Shown: positions 17,101-28,081, counted from the first letter of the stretch. The stretch: DNA of 64,000 nt from Gelidibacter algens (GCF_001678675.1 NZ_LZRN01000009.1:1-64000); one strand, 5' to 3'. Made by a program: numbers and translations. Notes: a model not told the origin generated them from the letters alone.

Positions 17101-18679
17101 AAATATTACGGATCATCATTATGTGGAAATTATCAATGATGTTCTGGTTAATGGGACTTCACCTTCAAACTTTGGCGAGATCATGGTAGAAACAAAAGGT
17201 GCCTTTATACAACGAGGTGATGCCGCCGCTGCAGGAACTTTCAAATTAGCGAGCACCGGGACTTCACGTGTTAAAAAGCAAACAGCGCTGAAGCAAAAAT
17301 GGTATGATTACACCTATTTTAGTTCGCCAGTGCTCAACGAAACCGTTGAATCAGCGCTTAGTATGGCATCTTCTAGCAGACGTTTTTATTATGAAGCCGC
17401 TAACTATTTTGACGGAAATTCAGATGGCATTGATGACAATGGCGACGATTGGCAGTTGGCCACAGGCATCATGATTCCAGGAAGGGGCTATGCGGCAACC
17501 TCTGGAATAACAGGACTTCCATTTCCGAGGATTGATGCCACAGTTTTCAATGGTGAATTTAATACTGGCGACATTCCTGTAACGATTCACACCAATGCCA
17601 TCACCACCGATATTGATTGGAATTTTATCGGCAATCCTTATCCGTCTGGCATAGATTTCAAATTAGTGCATAGCGCCAATATGACCGTCATTGACGGCGC
17701 CGCTTATCTATGGTCTCACTACTCCCCTCCTTTAGCCAGCAATCCGGGGAATCAAGTTCTTAATTTTAATGGCGCCGATTATGCTATTATTACTACCGGA
17801 AGTGGAAACACTGCTGGCGCAAGCGGAATTCTGCCTTCTGATTTTATTCCATCAGCCCAAGGTTTTTTTGTTATAGGGATTAACAGCGGAGGCGAATTCA
17901 ACTTCAAAAACTCCATGAGAATGGTCGATGCCTCAAGTAATTCACAATTCTTCAGAAGCGAAACACAAGATGTGCCCAATAAATTTTGGATCAATCTTAC
18001 ATCAGACAATGGAGTGTTCAATCAAATATTAGTAGCTTATGTTGAAGGTGCCACCGATGGCTTTGATGGGTTTGCTTTTGATGCAGAACGTAACTTATCC
18101 TCCGGATTGAGTTCTATTATCTATACACAGATTCCTGAACGTACTAAAAAATATGCTATTCAGGGCAAAGCACCCCAAAGTTTGTCGTTAGATGAAGAAG
18201 TAGCGCTAGGCTTCTATACCACAATTACCCAACCTACGCTTTACAATCTTTCAGTTGCCAAAATACAAGGTGCTTTCTTTGATGAACAGAAGGTGTATCT
18301 CAAGGACAACTTATTAAACATTGATCACGATCTCTCTTCTGCTGATTACAGGTTCACTTCATCAACGGGCGATTTTGAAGATCGATTTGTTATTGTTTTC
18401 AGAAATCAAACTCTAACTGTTGACGAGTCCGTTATAGGCACTAATGATTTGACTATATTGGAGCTCAGTAACGGACAGGTCCAATTTTCTATTGGACAGC
18501 AATGCGCTATCAAATCTGTAGAAATTATGGACGTGTTGGGCAGAACCTTATACCATTTAAAAGGAAGCCTCAGCACTGAAATTTATGACTTAAGCAACTT
18601 AAGTAAGGCGGCATATATAGCGAAAGTAAAACTTACAAATGGGCAAACCATTATCAAACGTGCTATAAAGAGATTCTAA
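14126..18679 (+). CDS. Large secreted multidomain protein with T9SS sorting domain
   Basis: 1517 residues with a signal peptide (SLSFVFYSSGQG). Two related Ig/all-beta modules lie at about 170-290 and 300-430 (both with the NLQFP opening and FWNGTT ending), then a choice-of-anchor D-like module (~435-555), an IPT/TIG-like module (~560-635), a lamin-tail-like segment (~645-800) with SDLFISEV, and a long C-terminal half. The final ~80 residues (IYDLSNLSKAAYIAKVKL, ending IKRAIKRF) are a type A T9SS sorting domain. It is probably a cell-surface adhesin-like or structural protein. No catalytic motif seen. Confidence 0.85.
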   Translation: MDNKLTLVVLASLSFVFYSSGQGSESFTNCNASGTTYTDGSYIGDNGAVWTYGEARLVNTTYNITGSSIGFSTTSARFVSALSGPNGVGYLYYNVRSYFTSGAASDRRIDVYVNGILYDSYTLEAMNTIYNRSILVNETGNVTIEFRSIGTLQIVLDDISWTKASTATVDYGNLQFPQNGNTNIGNSFDIYAQVYELGVTESSGPGTGILAWIGYHTINNNPKTIGWTWVPATFNSQVNNNDEFVANIGAALPSGTYYYASRFQIDDGPYSYGGYSTTGGGFWNGTTNVSGILSVDTVDFCNLQFPGAGSINLGDPFAVYGQVFEQLVTPGTGQGAGIVAEIGYSTSNSNPNTWSNWIPGTYNAACSNCNSEQNDEYSANLGGSITAPGIYYFATRFKLNGGIWLYGGILPDGTAGGFWNGTTYISGILQVLAPEIRVESNSGTFPEIISGDTTPQGTDNTLFLAQLIGATQSKSYRIRNQGNLDLTLSGVTITGANPTDFTITITPASSISPSTFSILEIQFSPLAAGARNATVSIPNNDSNENPYTFAIRGTGICVASALMINPTSGPSGTVATIIGENFGALTTAKINGVSMPIALIDPSTIEVSIPFGAVTGTIVIVNNISCTSTVPFKVVDQKIGGCEGSAFLSDLFISEVTDATIGGLSYIEIYNGTGSSKPMGDYSIGIYNNGAATPTNTVPLIEFALPNNSTYVLALGIAGTPSIGNTCPQSGGDGQSANQKSTIVGVNKKDNEHDVIRLLKSSGSVVVDEFGIYMSKNWMDATIITGDRGFNFRRLNTASLLPNPNFNLADWNVIDWVGAGAGSCHTNDYSDIGSYDFSSGTPPIVHLQPLPPLTSCKLAQTLNVLAVEGLDNGLPLAHQWYYNAPGTSDWVEIVATNPLYTGQQTENLSILNTLDLNGYQFYVQIRENLETCYTASQAIRLKIEKTIWNGSSWSPTLPNSNTIAVLGENYTTSSITGSFSACSLIVNSGYNLNITDHHYVEIINDVLVNGTSPSNFGEIMVETKGAFIQRGDAAAAGTFKLASTGTSRVKKQTALKQKWYDYTYFSSPVLNETVESALSMASSSRRFYYEAANYFDGNSDGIDDNGDDWQLATGIMIPGRGYAATSGITGLPFPRIDATVFNGEFNTGDIPVTIHTNAITTDIDWNFIGNPYPSGIDFKLVHSANMTVIDGAAYLWSHYSPPLASNPGNQVLNFNGADYAIITTGSGNTAGASGILPSDFIPSAQGFFVIGINSGGEFNFKNSMRMVDASSNSQFFRSETQDVPNKFWINLTSDNGVFNQILVAYVEGATDGFDGFAFDAERNLSSGLSSIIYTQIPERTKKYAIQGKAPQSLSLDEEVALGFYTTITQPTLYNLSVAKIQGAFFDEQKVYLKDNLLNIDHDLSSADYRFTSSTGDFEDRFVIVFRNQTLTVDESVIGTNDLTILELSNGQVQFSIGQQCAIKSVEIMDVLGRTLYHLKGSLSTEIYDLSNLSKAAYIAKVKLTNGQTIIKRAIKRF

Positions 18680-18703
18680 ACAATGAGGCAATCAACTATT
18701 GCG

Positions 18704-21115
18704 TTATAAGGTATACTTTAATGCAATAATCAAGTTTCGTCCTGCGGCTGAGATACCTGAAGAATATGGTCTGTAACGTTGGTCAGTAATGTTTTCCAAG
18801 CTCGCCGTTAATGAAACAGCAGCATTAAATTGATATTGCGTCCTTAAATTGAGGGTGTACCACGATGGTGAATAAGGTTTTCCGTTAGCATCTAAAGCAT
18901 ACATGTAACCCTTTTCCTGTTCTGAGGGTGCTAATTGATTGTTTGATAATTCACTATTATAGTTTGCGAAAGCGTCCAATTGGAGCTTATCTTTTTGCCA
19001 AACCAAATGCGTAGCGCCAAATTGTGGCGCGGCATGACGCAACGGAGTAGTTTCACCAGCATCATCTTGTTCTTTACCTCCAATAATATTATAATGCGAT
19101 TTTAATTTAAGAGCGTCAGTTACCTTGACCAACATCCTAACTTCAAAACCATAAATTCTAGACTCTGCAGCGTTTTGGATGGCCTGCACATTACTCAACT
19201 GACCATCATACACGATCTCAGAATCGCCATTTAGTGTAAAATCACGCCTTACCAAAGTATGATCCAAAAAAGTGTAGTAGGTGGCCATATCCAAAATAAC
19301 ACTATTTTCAAAATTCAGCTTTACCCCAAATTCGAGTCCGTAAGCATATTCTGGTTTTAAGTTGTCATTGGGCACCACTACTGAGCCCGGTTCTGAATCA
19401 AATACTTTACCTATATCGTCGATATTAGGCGCTCTAAAAGCTGAGGAGGCGTTTAACTTTAGCCCGAGCATTTCATTAGGATTCCAATTTACACCGGCAG
19501 TTCCTGTAAAAGCACCTGTGTTAATCTTGGTTGTAGAATAAGGCAGATTTAGATAGACATTATTTTCTGTAAAATCAGCATTGACAATGACCTGATTATA
19601 CCGGATGCCAGTTTGCAATACAAACTTTGGGTTGGGTTTAAATTTCAAACTTGAATAAGCGGCTACGGATTGCCAATCAGACCCATTGGGATAGCGAGAT
19701 ATTGTAGGCACAAGGATTCCTGTCACTACATCTTCTTCAATTCCTGTGGACGTCACCTTATTATAAATATACTCCAGACCGTAAAATAGTTCTGTTCTTG
19801 CACCCAGTTGCTTTTCCAAATCTAAATTTGCAGACAAAGCATCAACCGCTTCCTCCCTAATATTTTTATCTGGTTTATTAAAGTCTCTATCCATGCGGCT
19901 TTCCTGAAAATTCTGATAAGCCACTGTAGCTTGGATTTTATCATATAAATTAGAGTTGCTGCTCAATTTGGTCACTTGCAAATTCCCCATAAACCACCGT
20001 TGTGGACCGTAGTTCCATACAGCGGAACGCAAATTGTCACCTTTATAGCGAATTAATCGGTCATAACGGGCATAATCAGACGTCGTGGTATAATATAATC
20101 CCAAATCAAAGGTCCAATTTTCTCTAGGCTCATAATGCACTTTCTGTAAAAAGTTGATTTGGTCATAACCTGTTGGCACTTGAACCAACGGATTCTCGTT
20201 TGGCACAACAACATCACTACCGTTAACCGTCTGCACATATTCTGGCCGTATGTAATCTATTGGGCCATAACTGCCCATGCGCAAATTATCAAAATCAGTG
20301 AAACTTACACTAGTCAAAAAGGCCCATTTTTTCAATCCGAAGTTTACATCAATATGCCCTGTTTTTTCTTTGTTGGCAGAGGCATATCTTGCTACAGCAT
20401 TTCCTTTAAAGTACAACGAATCAGAAGACGACAATTGTGGCTTTTGGGTGTAAAAACTCATCACACCACCAAGGGCATCACTTCCATAAACTACAGAGCC
20501 CGCACCTAATGTAACCTCTGTATTATGAATTATAAAAGGATCTATAGAAATCACATTTTGCAAATTGCCGCCTCTAAAAATAGCGTTGTTCATGCGCACG
20601 CCATCAACCGTAATCAAAAGACGATTGGTAGATAATCCTCTAATCATAGGACTTCCACCACCCATTTGACTTTTTTGGATGAAAACATTTCCGGTTCCTT
20701 CCAACACATCGGCACTGGTTTGAGGATTTGAAAACGCTATTGATTTTGCACTGATACTTATAATCTTTTGCGGAATATCGCGTTTGTTTTGTTGAAATTT
20801 TGAGGCGGAAATCACTATTTCATCCAAGCCTTCTATTTTAGATGTTAGAAAAATGGTTTTGTTTACAATTTCAGAGACTTTCAAACTTGAGGTTTGGTAT
20901 AGCAAATGTTCTACATAAATCACTTCTTCAAAAGAAAACATATCTAAACTGACAACCCCATCAATATCAGAGGTTGTAGAGGTAACCTTTGAATCATTAA
21001 AAATTACAGCGCCAGCAACAGGCAGATTAGTGAGTTTTTCTAAAATTTTAATGTTTTGGGATTGCGAAGAAGCAATCGTTATTAGAAGCGTACATAGTGA
21101 CAACAAAAATTTCAT
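18704..21115 (-). CDS. TonB-dependent outer membrane receptor
   Basis: 803 residues: signal peptide (LLSLCTLLITIASSQSQ), a CarboxypepD-regulatory-like domain (residues ~22-95, EKLTNLPVAGAVIFND), the plug (~110-220, GGSPMIRGLSTNRLLITVDGV) and a 22-stranded barrel ending in RNLIIALKYTL. Size and architecture fit siderophore/vitamin-type receptors rather than SusC. No substrate-binding lipoprotein partner is adjacent; recO lies 15 bp downstream on the same strand order (porZ-recO-receptor), which may be one transcript. Ligand unknown. Confidence 0.88.
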   Translation of the reverse strand: MKFLLSLCTLLITIASSQSQNIKILEKLTNLPVAGAVIFNDSKVTSTTSDIDGVVSLDMFSFEEVIYVEHLLYQTSSLKVSEIVNKTIFLTSKIEGLDEIVISASKFQQNKRDIPQKIISISAKSIAFSNPQTSADVLEGTGNVFIQKSQMGGGSPMIRGLSTNRLLITVDGVRMNNAIFRGGNLQNVISIDPFIIHNTEVTLGAGSVVYGSDALGGVMSFYTQKPQLSSSDSLYFKGNAVARYASANKEKTGHIDVNFGLKKWAFLTSVSFTDFDNLRMGSYGPIDYIRPEYVQTVNGSDVVVPNENPLVQVPTGYDQINFLQKVHYEPRENWTFDLGLYYTTTSDYARYDRLIRYKGDNLRSAVWNYGPQRWFMGNLQVTKLSSNSNLYDKIQATVAYQNFQESRMDRDFNKPDKNIREEAVDALSANLDLEKQLGARTELFYGLEYIYNKVTSTGIEEDVVTGILVPTISRYPNGSDWQSVAAYSSLKFKPNPKFVLQTGIRYNQVIVNADFTENNVYLNLPYSTTKINTGAFTGTAGVNWNPNEMLGLKLNASSAFRAPNIDDIGKVFDSEPGSVVVPNDNLKPEYAYGLEFGVKLNFENSVILDMATYYTFLDHTLVRRDFTLNGDSEIVYDGQLSNVQAIQNAAESRIYGFEVRMLVKVTDALKLKSHYNIIGGKEQDDAGETTPLRHAAPQFGATHLVWQKDKLQLDAFANYNSELSNNQLAPSEQEKGYMYALDANGKPYSPSWYTLNLRTQYQFNAAVSLTASLENITDQRYRPYSSGISAAGRNLIIALKYTL

Positions 21116-21130
21116 TCAGCTTGTTTGGTT

Positions 21131-21850
21131 TTAATTAAATACTTGATTTAGCACCTGCAGAGATTTCGGTTTTTTGAAGTCAGACAGATGTAGTTCAAAA
21201 TAAAATAGTAGGGAGTTCAACAATGACTGCCTTTGCTGAGAGCCCATTTTTATGGTATTTAACTCATCAAATTTGATGCCCAACAACTGTTTCAAGAGCA
21301 TTAAGTTTTCTCCTGAAATGGTATATTGTGTTTGTGGCTTTAATTCAAAACTTCCGGTGCTTAAATTGAAATATGGGTAATTTAACTGAGAAATGTCTGG
21401 ATAAAAACCTAAGTGCTTGCTGAGCTCCAATAAAAACAACAAGTGAAAATTAGCAAAATCCGTTTCATGGTCCAGCCATTGCAAGGTAGTTTCTAAAAAT
21501 TCATACAGTGATAAATTGCTTTCTTCCTCTTTTAAGGTGGATGCCAAAACTTCAGACAAAAACATCACAATGGCACCTTTCAAGATATTGGTATGCATGC
21601 TGTGATAGGGCACGCTCAATTTGACGTCTGTTATGAAATGTAAGGAATGGTTGGCTTTGTAGTTTTCTTCAATTTCCAATTGTGAAAGTGGCTGGTAATA
21701 GGCAATTTTGGAATTGCTGCGCTTGCTTTTCAAAATCCCCCGTAATAAGTAACTCACCACACCCCTATTTTTGGTGTAGCATTTTACAATCACATCATGG
21801 TCTCCATATTTTATTTTGGAAAGTACAATAGCATTGGTTTTAACTAACAT
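21131..21850 (-). CDS. recO: DNA repair protein RecO
   Basis: RecF-pathway mediator that loads RecA on SSB-coated DNA. The N-terminal OB fold is recognisable (residues 1-80: KTNAIVLSKIKYGDHDVIVKCYT...GVVSYLLRG), followed by a helical domain. The Bacteroidota form lacks the zinc cysteines seen in many RecO proteins. 239 residues. It lies 19 bp downstream of porZ and 15 bp upstream of the TonB receptor gene, all on the minus strand, suggesting one operon. Confidence 0.92.
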   Translation of the reverse strand: MLVKTNAIVLSKIKYGDHDVIVKCYTKNRGVVSYLLRGILKSKRSNSKIAYYQPLSQLEIEENYKANHSLHFITDVKLSVPYHSMHTNILKGAIVMFLSEVLASTLKEEESNLSLYEFLETTLQWLDHETDFANFHLLFLLELSKHLGFYPDISQLNYPYFNLSTGSFELKPQTQYTISGENLMLLKQLLGIKFDELNTIKMGSQQRQSLLNSLLFYFELHLSDFKKPKSLQVLNQVFN

Positions 21851-21869
21851 CGTTTTATGGGTAAAACTA

Positions 21870-24245
21870 TTATCTGATGATCAACAATTTTAAAACCTTG
21901 GTTTCAAAAGATTCCAGATCAGAAATTAAAATAAGATAGACACCGGAAGCGACAATATTATTGGCGAGATTTTTACCGTTCCAGATGGCCGTGCCGCCAT
22001 CAATGGCAAAATTGTTATTGGAACGAGACGCTCTTAAATTGACTCTTGACTGTGCTTCAGCAACAAGATTCCCTTCAATATCTGTGATTTTGATATTGAC
22101 ATTTTCAGTAATACCCTTAATTTTAACGCCTTTATTGATGTCGTTTAAATTGTTGGCGCCAAGAACATCGTATTCTGGCCTTACCGGGTTAGGATACACA
22201 TAGGCACTTGCCAATTCTTCTTTGGGGTCTGAACCGCCAGAATTAAACGAAACAAGGCCTTTCTCTGTTGCAATGTAGACTTTGCCGTTTTGGGCATCTA
22301 TAGAAATGTCTTTTATAAAATTGGACGGTAAGGGCGAATTAGTTGTAGTAAAGTGATAGATGGTCTCTTGACCGTCTGGAGAAAAATAAAAAACCCCGGC
22401 ATCAAGCGTGCCTATCCATTTATTATTGGAACCGTCTATCTTAATATCTGTAATGAATTGGTTAGACAGCAATTCTTGAGGGATCCCATCATCAAGCACC
22501 ACAATTTCCCTAACAGTTGGGTTGGGCTCTTCAAAAAAGCTACTCGTATTGTAAAGCACTCTCAATCCTTTGATAGTACCAAGCCAAAGTTGATTATTAT
22601 TATCAACAGCCACTGCCGTTACGACACTTGAAGGCATGTTCTGGTCTTCAGAATTTAAGTTTCTAATGCTATTGCCGTTCTCATTGTACCCTATAATGCC
22701 TTTGAAAAATGAACCTATCCACTTGGTGCCATTTCTATCAATGGCAATATCCCCAAATCCTAGCTCATCAACAAAAGCATCTGGTATAATTTCACTAAAA
22801 CTATAACCTTTCCACTCACCAGTACTAGGATTATAAGATTTTAAACCTTTATCAACACGACATGTTAAGGTCCATAACAAACCATTTCTATCAAATATAG
22901 AACCTGTTTGTCTTACTGAAATTTCATTGGGAGCAGATGGAACAACCAACGATTCCAGCGCACTATTGGTATGATCCAAAAGAAGGGTTGGAACCTCATC
23001 GTTAAGTTCAAGAACACCTTGATGACAGGCGCTAATAAAAACTTGAGAAGGCTTGAACGGATTAACCGCAACATAATTTAAATTTTTGGCAGTTAATAGA
23101 CTGTCATAAGGGGTGTTTTTCCAATTTTCCTCAACTAAATGACTAAGGCCAAAACTGCGCAAAGGAAAAGGATTATAGGAAACTGTATAATCGCCATAAG
23201 TCACCCACAAATCACCATTTCCTGCTTCAATTTTAAAAGCATCATTCATCAGTGGGCCTTCTGGCCTTACCACTTCAAAATTACTGGGGTTTGAGAAGGT
23301 CGTTTTCATAACGCCAAAACTGCTAGTCCCTAAAAACATGGTGTTTTCAGCAACTGTGGCACTAGTAAATTGTGTGTCAAACTCAGAGGTTAGTACTGCT
23401 GTGGCCAGAGTTGTAAAACTGCTGTTGTACACATAAACATTAGTTTCGGTAGTCACAACCAAATTCCCATTTGCCGTTTTCGTATCTAAAGGTAAGCCAG
23501 AATAGGTAAATAACGCGGTGAAGGTTCCATTTGAAATTTCATAAATAACCTGATTGGTTTTTATAGCATACAGGCGATTTTCAACACTTTCGACTGCCAC
23601 AAAATTACCATCCCCCAAGGTTTGCCATTGCTGATAATCAATCAGATTTGGATTGGAAAGATCTGCTACTTTTATGGCATTATTATCTCCGCAGGCCGCA
23701 TAAATTGAATTATTTAAAATAGTTGTTTGTTCAACCCTTATTTGACTTCCACCGCTTCCAATAAAATAGGAATCGCCAAATTCCAATCGCTCCAAATTGT
23801 AAACGGAAACGCCATAATCAGTAGAAATATAGACGCGACCATTATCAACGTTAAAATGGTTAATGCGTTTGAGGTTTGGAGGAATCGTTTGTTTATCAAC
23901 AATATCAACTACTGATAAGATTTTATTTTCAGATCCAGAAACAATTTCAATAAGGCCGTTCGCATATCCTATCAACAGGGCTTGGTAAGTTTCATTGTAC
24001 GCAATTGTGGTGATGGTTTGTCCTGACAAACCTTCTATGGTAGTGATTGTTTCTAATTCTTTAGTTGTTAGATCATAGGTAAAAACGGCATTTTCTGAAG
24101 CGCCATATACTTTGGTAGTGCTTACAACAACATCCTTAATATTATAATATGAAAAATAACCCTGCCATAAAGCTGAAAAATCCTGCGCATGGGATGACAG
24201 TACAAAAAAAACTAGAAATATAAGGGTCGTAATCTGTTTTATCAT
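21870..24245 (-). CDS. porZ: PorZ-like type IX secretion beta-propeller protein
   Basis: 791 residues: signal peptide, an N-terminal propeller (ALWQGYFSYYNIKDVV), a second propeller with two-component-regulator-type repeats (FDRNGLLWTLT, IDRNGTKWIGSFF, VDNNNQLWLGTIKGL, IDGSNNKWIGTLDAGVFYF), and a C-terminal T9SS-type A domain (AIWNGKNLANNIVASGVYLILI). This is the architecture of PorZ, which in Porphyromonas works in the attachment complex that delivers A-LPS to cargo. Placement next to recO is what I recall for flavobacterial porZ. A generic two-component-propeller protein is the alternative. Confidence 0.82.
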   Translation of the reverse strand: MIKQITTLIFLVFFVLSSHAQDFSALWQGYFSYYNIKDVVVSTTKVYGASENAVFTYDLTTKELETITTIEGLSGQTITTIAYNETYQALLIGYANGLIEIVSGSENKILSVVDIVDKQTIPPNLKRINHFNVDNGRVYISTDYGVSVYNLERLEFGDSYFIGSGGSQIRVEQTTILNNSIYAACGDNNAIKVADLSNPNLIDYQQWQTLGDGNFVAVESVENRLYAIKTNQVIYEISNGTFTALFTYSGLPLDTKTANGNLVVTTETNVYVYNSSFTTLATAVLTSEFDTQFTSATVAENTMFLGTSSFGVMKTTFSNPSNFEVVRPEGPLMNDAFKIEAGNGDLWVTYGDYTVSYNPFPLRSFGLSHLVEENWKNTPYDSLLTAKNLNYVAVNPFKPSQVFISACHQGVLELNDEVPTLLLDHTNSALESLVVPSAPNEISVRQTGSIFDRNGLLWTLTCRVDKGLKSYNPSTGEWKGYSFSEIIPDAFVDELGFGDIAIDRNGTKWIGSFFKGIIGYNENGNSIRNLNSEDQNMPSSVVTAVAVDNNNQLWLGTIKGLRVLYNTSSFFEEPNPTVREIVVLDDGIPQELLSNQFITDIKIDGSNNKWIGTLDAGVFYFSPDGQETIYHFTTTNSPLPSNFIKDISIDAQNGKVYIATEKGLVSFNSGGSDPKEELASAYVYPNPVRPEYDVLGANNLNDINKGVKIKGITENVNIKITDIEGNLVAEAQSRVNLRASRSNNNFAIDGGTAIWNGKNLANNIVASGVYLILISDLESFETKVLKLLIIR

Positions 24246-24262
24246 AGCTTAATAGTAGCGAT

Positions 24263-24270
24263 TAAAGATA
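24263..24270 (-). promoter_or_regulatory. -7 box TATCTTTA of porZ
   Basis: On the minus strand TATCTTTA lies 18 bases upstream of the porZ ATG. The -33 element is unclear. Confidence 0.4.
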
Positions 24271-24315
24271 TTTATTACTAACGACATTTTTACCTTATTC
24301 ATATATTAAGAACAG

Positions 24316-24353
24316 CAAAAAGGCTTCTGTAAATTGATAGAGAAGCCTTTTTT
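24316..24353 (-). terminator. Terminator of gdhA (bidirectional)
   Basis: AAAAAGGCTTCT (24317-24328) and AGAAGCCTTTTTT (24341-24353) form an 11-bp stem with A/T tracts on both sides, placed 20 bp after the gdhA stop. Confidence 0.85.
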
Positions 24354-24372
24354 ATTTAATTTTTAGAATTTA

Positions 24373-25716
<1,344 letters not shown>

Positions 25717-25752
25717 TTAGCTTATTAAGAATCAATATAATATTTGGTGATT

Positions 25753-25785
25753 CAAAGATACAATATCTTGAGGTTTTTATGACAA
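25753..25785 (-). promoter_or_regulatory. Promoter of gdhA
   Basis: On the minus strand TTG (25783-25785), 22-base spacer and TATCTTTG (25753-25760). The -7 box is a perfect TAnnTTTG, 39 bases before the start codon. Confidence 0.6.
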
Positions 25786-25947
25786 TTTTCAATTATCTCT
25801 AATGGTGTCTCAAAAATTTAGGTGATGGTATTGAATTCTAAATACATATAACATTATAACTAGAGGATATTTAAGATGACGTATTTTTTTTCCAAATTCA
25901 TAACAGAATAAATGGAATTTTACAACTTTCACGATATGAATCTTTTG

Positions 25948-25978
25948 TTTGGTAGTTAAGTCAGTTTTCATATATTTG
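25948..25978 (+). promoter_or_regulatory. Textbook Bacteroidota promoter TTTG-N19-TATATTTG
   Basis: TTTG (25948-25951), exactly 19 bases, then TATATTTG (25971-25978), followed 33 bases later by the ATG at 26012. It drives the THC0290_0291 gene, so that gene is not part of a gdhA operon. Confidence 0.8.
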
Positions 25979-26011
25979 TTGACACCAACAACATAAATGA
26001 GACACAAGCAC

Positions 26012-26818
26012 ATGACGCTTATTTTAAAACAGCTACTATTTATATCTGTCTTGTTTTTAGGTATTTCAACCAGTTTTGCACAGTTTAATTTCTCAAATGA
26101 ATTAGGGGTCATTTTTGGTCCTGTAGCACTTCAATCTGATTTTGGTGAACGCAGAGATTTTGAAACCAATGCAGGTAATACGGGAATTGGAATTGGATTT
26201 GTACATTTTATGAATTTCGAATATACAAGGGGATATAGTCAATATTCTTATTTCAAAGATCATTTTAGGGTACGCAGCGAACTTTCTTGGAACAAGACCA
26301 AACTCAATCACTTTGGTGAATGGGTAGATCCTTCCAAAACAAGCGCAAATGCCGATAAATTAAGAGCCCATTCCGGTGAAAGCAACAATCTTGATATTGG
26401 TATGCAGTTAGAGTATTTTCCTTTTAGCATGAGGGAGTTTTCATATGAGATCAATACTTTGGCTCCCTTTGTGAGTTTGGGGGCGCATTTGACCTCATAT
26501 AATCCTAAGGTGTCTACAACCTATGATGATGGAAACCCAACAAACTTGAATAATTATTTTGATCCTTGGCACTTAAATTCCAATGGATCTGTGAAGGACA
26601 CTGACTTTATAAAATTTCAAAGTGGCGCCGTATTTTCAATTGTGGGAAGTATTGGTACTCGCTACAAACTAACAGCTTTGTCAGATTTAATGTTGGATTT
26701 AAGACTACAATACTATTTCAACGATTCTATTGATGGACTAGACCATAAATTAGCCTCAAACCAATCTAATGACTATTTGATATGGCTGAATTTCGGTTAT
26801 ATCTTTTACTTCGAGTAA
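26012..26818 (+). CDS. THC0290_0291-type outer membrane protein
   Basis: 268 residues with a signal peptide (LKQLLFISVLFLGISTSFAQ) and a beta-rich sequence (NELGVIFGPVALQSDFGER, NLDIGMQLEYFPFSMREF, DYLIWLNFGYIFYF) ending in an aromatic terminal strand, so an outer membrane barrel is likely. It resembles the flavobacterial THC0290_0291 family, whose members are often mislabelled glutamate dehydrogenase because of this very neighbourhood. Start at 26012 rather than 25997: the signal peptide is better and the promoter distance fits either. Function unknown. Confidence 0.78.
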   Translation: MTLILKQLLFISVLFLGISTSFAQFNFSNELGVIFGPVALQSDFGERRDFETNAGNTGIGIGFVHFMNFEYTRGYSQYSYFKDHFRVRSELSWNKTKLNHFGEWVDPSKTSANADKLRAHSGESNNLDIGMQLEYFPFSMREFSYEINTLAPFVSLGAHLTSYNPKVSTTYDDGNPTNLNNYFDPWHLNSNGSVKDTDFIKFQSGAVFSIVGSIGTRYKLTALSDLMLDLRLQYYFNDSIDGLDHKLASNQSNDYLIWLNFGYIFYFE

Positions 26819-26889
26819 GAACGCACTTCAATATAATAAAAAGATTGAGGTTGAAATTTGTCTATTTTGCTGATTCCATAGCCTATTTT

Positions 26890-28029
26890 TTACCCTATCG
26901 CCTGTTTCAAATCGGCAATTAAATCTTCCTCATCCTCAATCCCAACGCTCAATCTTATCAAAGAATCTACAACTCCAATTTTTTCACGTTCCTCTTTAGG
27001 GATGCTCGCATGTGTCATACTCGCTGGATGTCCCGCAAGAGACTCTACCCCACCTAAGGATTCTGCTAAAGTGAAGACTTTCAGTTTTTCAACAATTTTG
27101 ATTGCTAATTCATAGTCATTCCCTTTAGTGGTAAAAGATACCATTCCTCCAAAATCCTTCATTTGCGCTTTTGCAATCCCGTGGTTGGGATGGTCTTCAA
27201 AACCGGGCCAATATACCTTTTCTATTTTTGGGTGATTCTTCAAATATTCAGCAACTACTTTTCCATTTTCACAATGGCGCTGCATACGGATGTGCAACGT
27301 TTTAATACCTCGTAAAACCAAGAAACTATCTTGAGGCCCGCAAATTGCCCCACTCGCATTTTGGATAAAATACAATTTCTCTGCGAGGTCTTTATCTTTT
27401 ACAACAAGTGCGCCCATAACCACATCACTGTGGCCGCCTAAGTATTTAGTGGCAGAGTGCATCACAATATCAGCACCCAAATCTAATGGCTGTTGTAAAT
27501 AAGGAGTAGCGAACGTATTATCAACCGCTAAAAGAATGCGGTGTTTTTTCGCAACTTCGGCGCATGCTTTAATATCAATAATAGTCATCATGGGATTGGT
27601 GGGCGTTTCCACCCAAATCAGCTTGGTGTTCTTAGTGACATAAGATTCTATTTCTGAAGCATTCTCCATACCAACAAAATGGAATTTGATTCCGAAACCT
27701 TCAAATATTTTTGTGAATAATCTATACGTTCCACCATAAAGATCACTTGTAGAGATCACCTCATCTCCAGGCTTTAAAAGTTTCATCACCGCATCAATAG
27801 CGGCCAATCCGGACCCAAAAGCCAAACCGTGCGTTCCATTTTCAATGCTCGCAAATGAATTTTCTAAAGCAGTACGCGTCGGATTCCCACTTCTTGAATA
27901 TCCATAACCTTTATGCCCGCCAGGAGTGGATTGTGCATAAGTTGATGTTTGATATATAGGAGGCATTACAGCCCCATAAGCTTTGTCATGTTCTTGGTTA
28001 CCGTGAATGGTCTTGGTGTTGAATTTCAT
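26890..28029 (-). CDS. metB: Cystathionine gamma-synthase / trans-sulfuration PLP enzyme
   Basis: 379-residue Cys/Met metabolism PLP enzyme. PLP phosphate-binding YGYSRSGNPTR (~42-52), the aspartate motif VDNTFATPYLQQPL and the Schiff-base lysine in HSATKYLGGHSDVVMG are all present, as is SLGGVESLAGHPA near the C-terminus. In flavobacteria this protein is annotated as cystathionine gamma-synthase, but gamma-lyase or O-acetylhomoserine sulfhydrylase activity cannot be excluded from sequence. A perfect promoter lies upstream, overlapping one for the divergent lipoprotein gene. Confidence 0.85.
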   Translation of the reverse strand: MKFNTKTIHGNQEHDKAYGAVMPPIYQTSTYAQSTPGGHKGYGYSRSGNPTRTALENSFASIENGTHGLAFGSGLAAIDAVMKLLKPGDEVISTSDLYGGTYRLFTKIFEGFGIKFHFVGMENASEIESYVTKNTKLIWVETPTNPMMTIIDIKACAEVAKKHRILLAVDNTFATPYLQQPLDLGADIVMHSATKYLGGHSDVVMGALVVKDKDLAEKLYFIQNASGAICGPQDSFLVLRGIKTLHIRMQRHCENGKVVAEYLKNHPKIEKVYWPGFEDHPNHGIAKAQMKDFGGMVSFTTKGNDYELAIKIVEKLKVFTLAESLGGVESLAGHPASMTHASIPKEEREKIGVVDSLIRLSVGIEDEEDLIADLKQAIG

Positions 28030-28050
28030 AACCTATCATTTTATTGATAA

Positions 28051-28081
28051 CAAATTTAACCTTTAACTCGTTGGTTACAAA
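28051..28081 (-). promoter_or_regulatory. Promoter of metB, TTTG-N19-TAAATTTG
   Basis: On the minus strand TTTG (28078-28081), exactly 19 bases, TAAATTTG (28051-28058). It interlocks with the plus-strand promoter at 28071-28098. Confidence 0.75.
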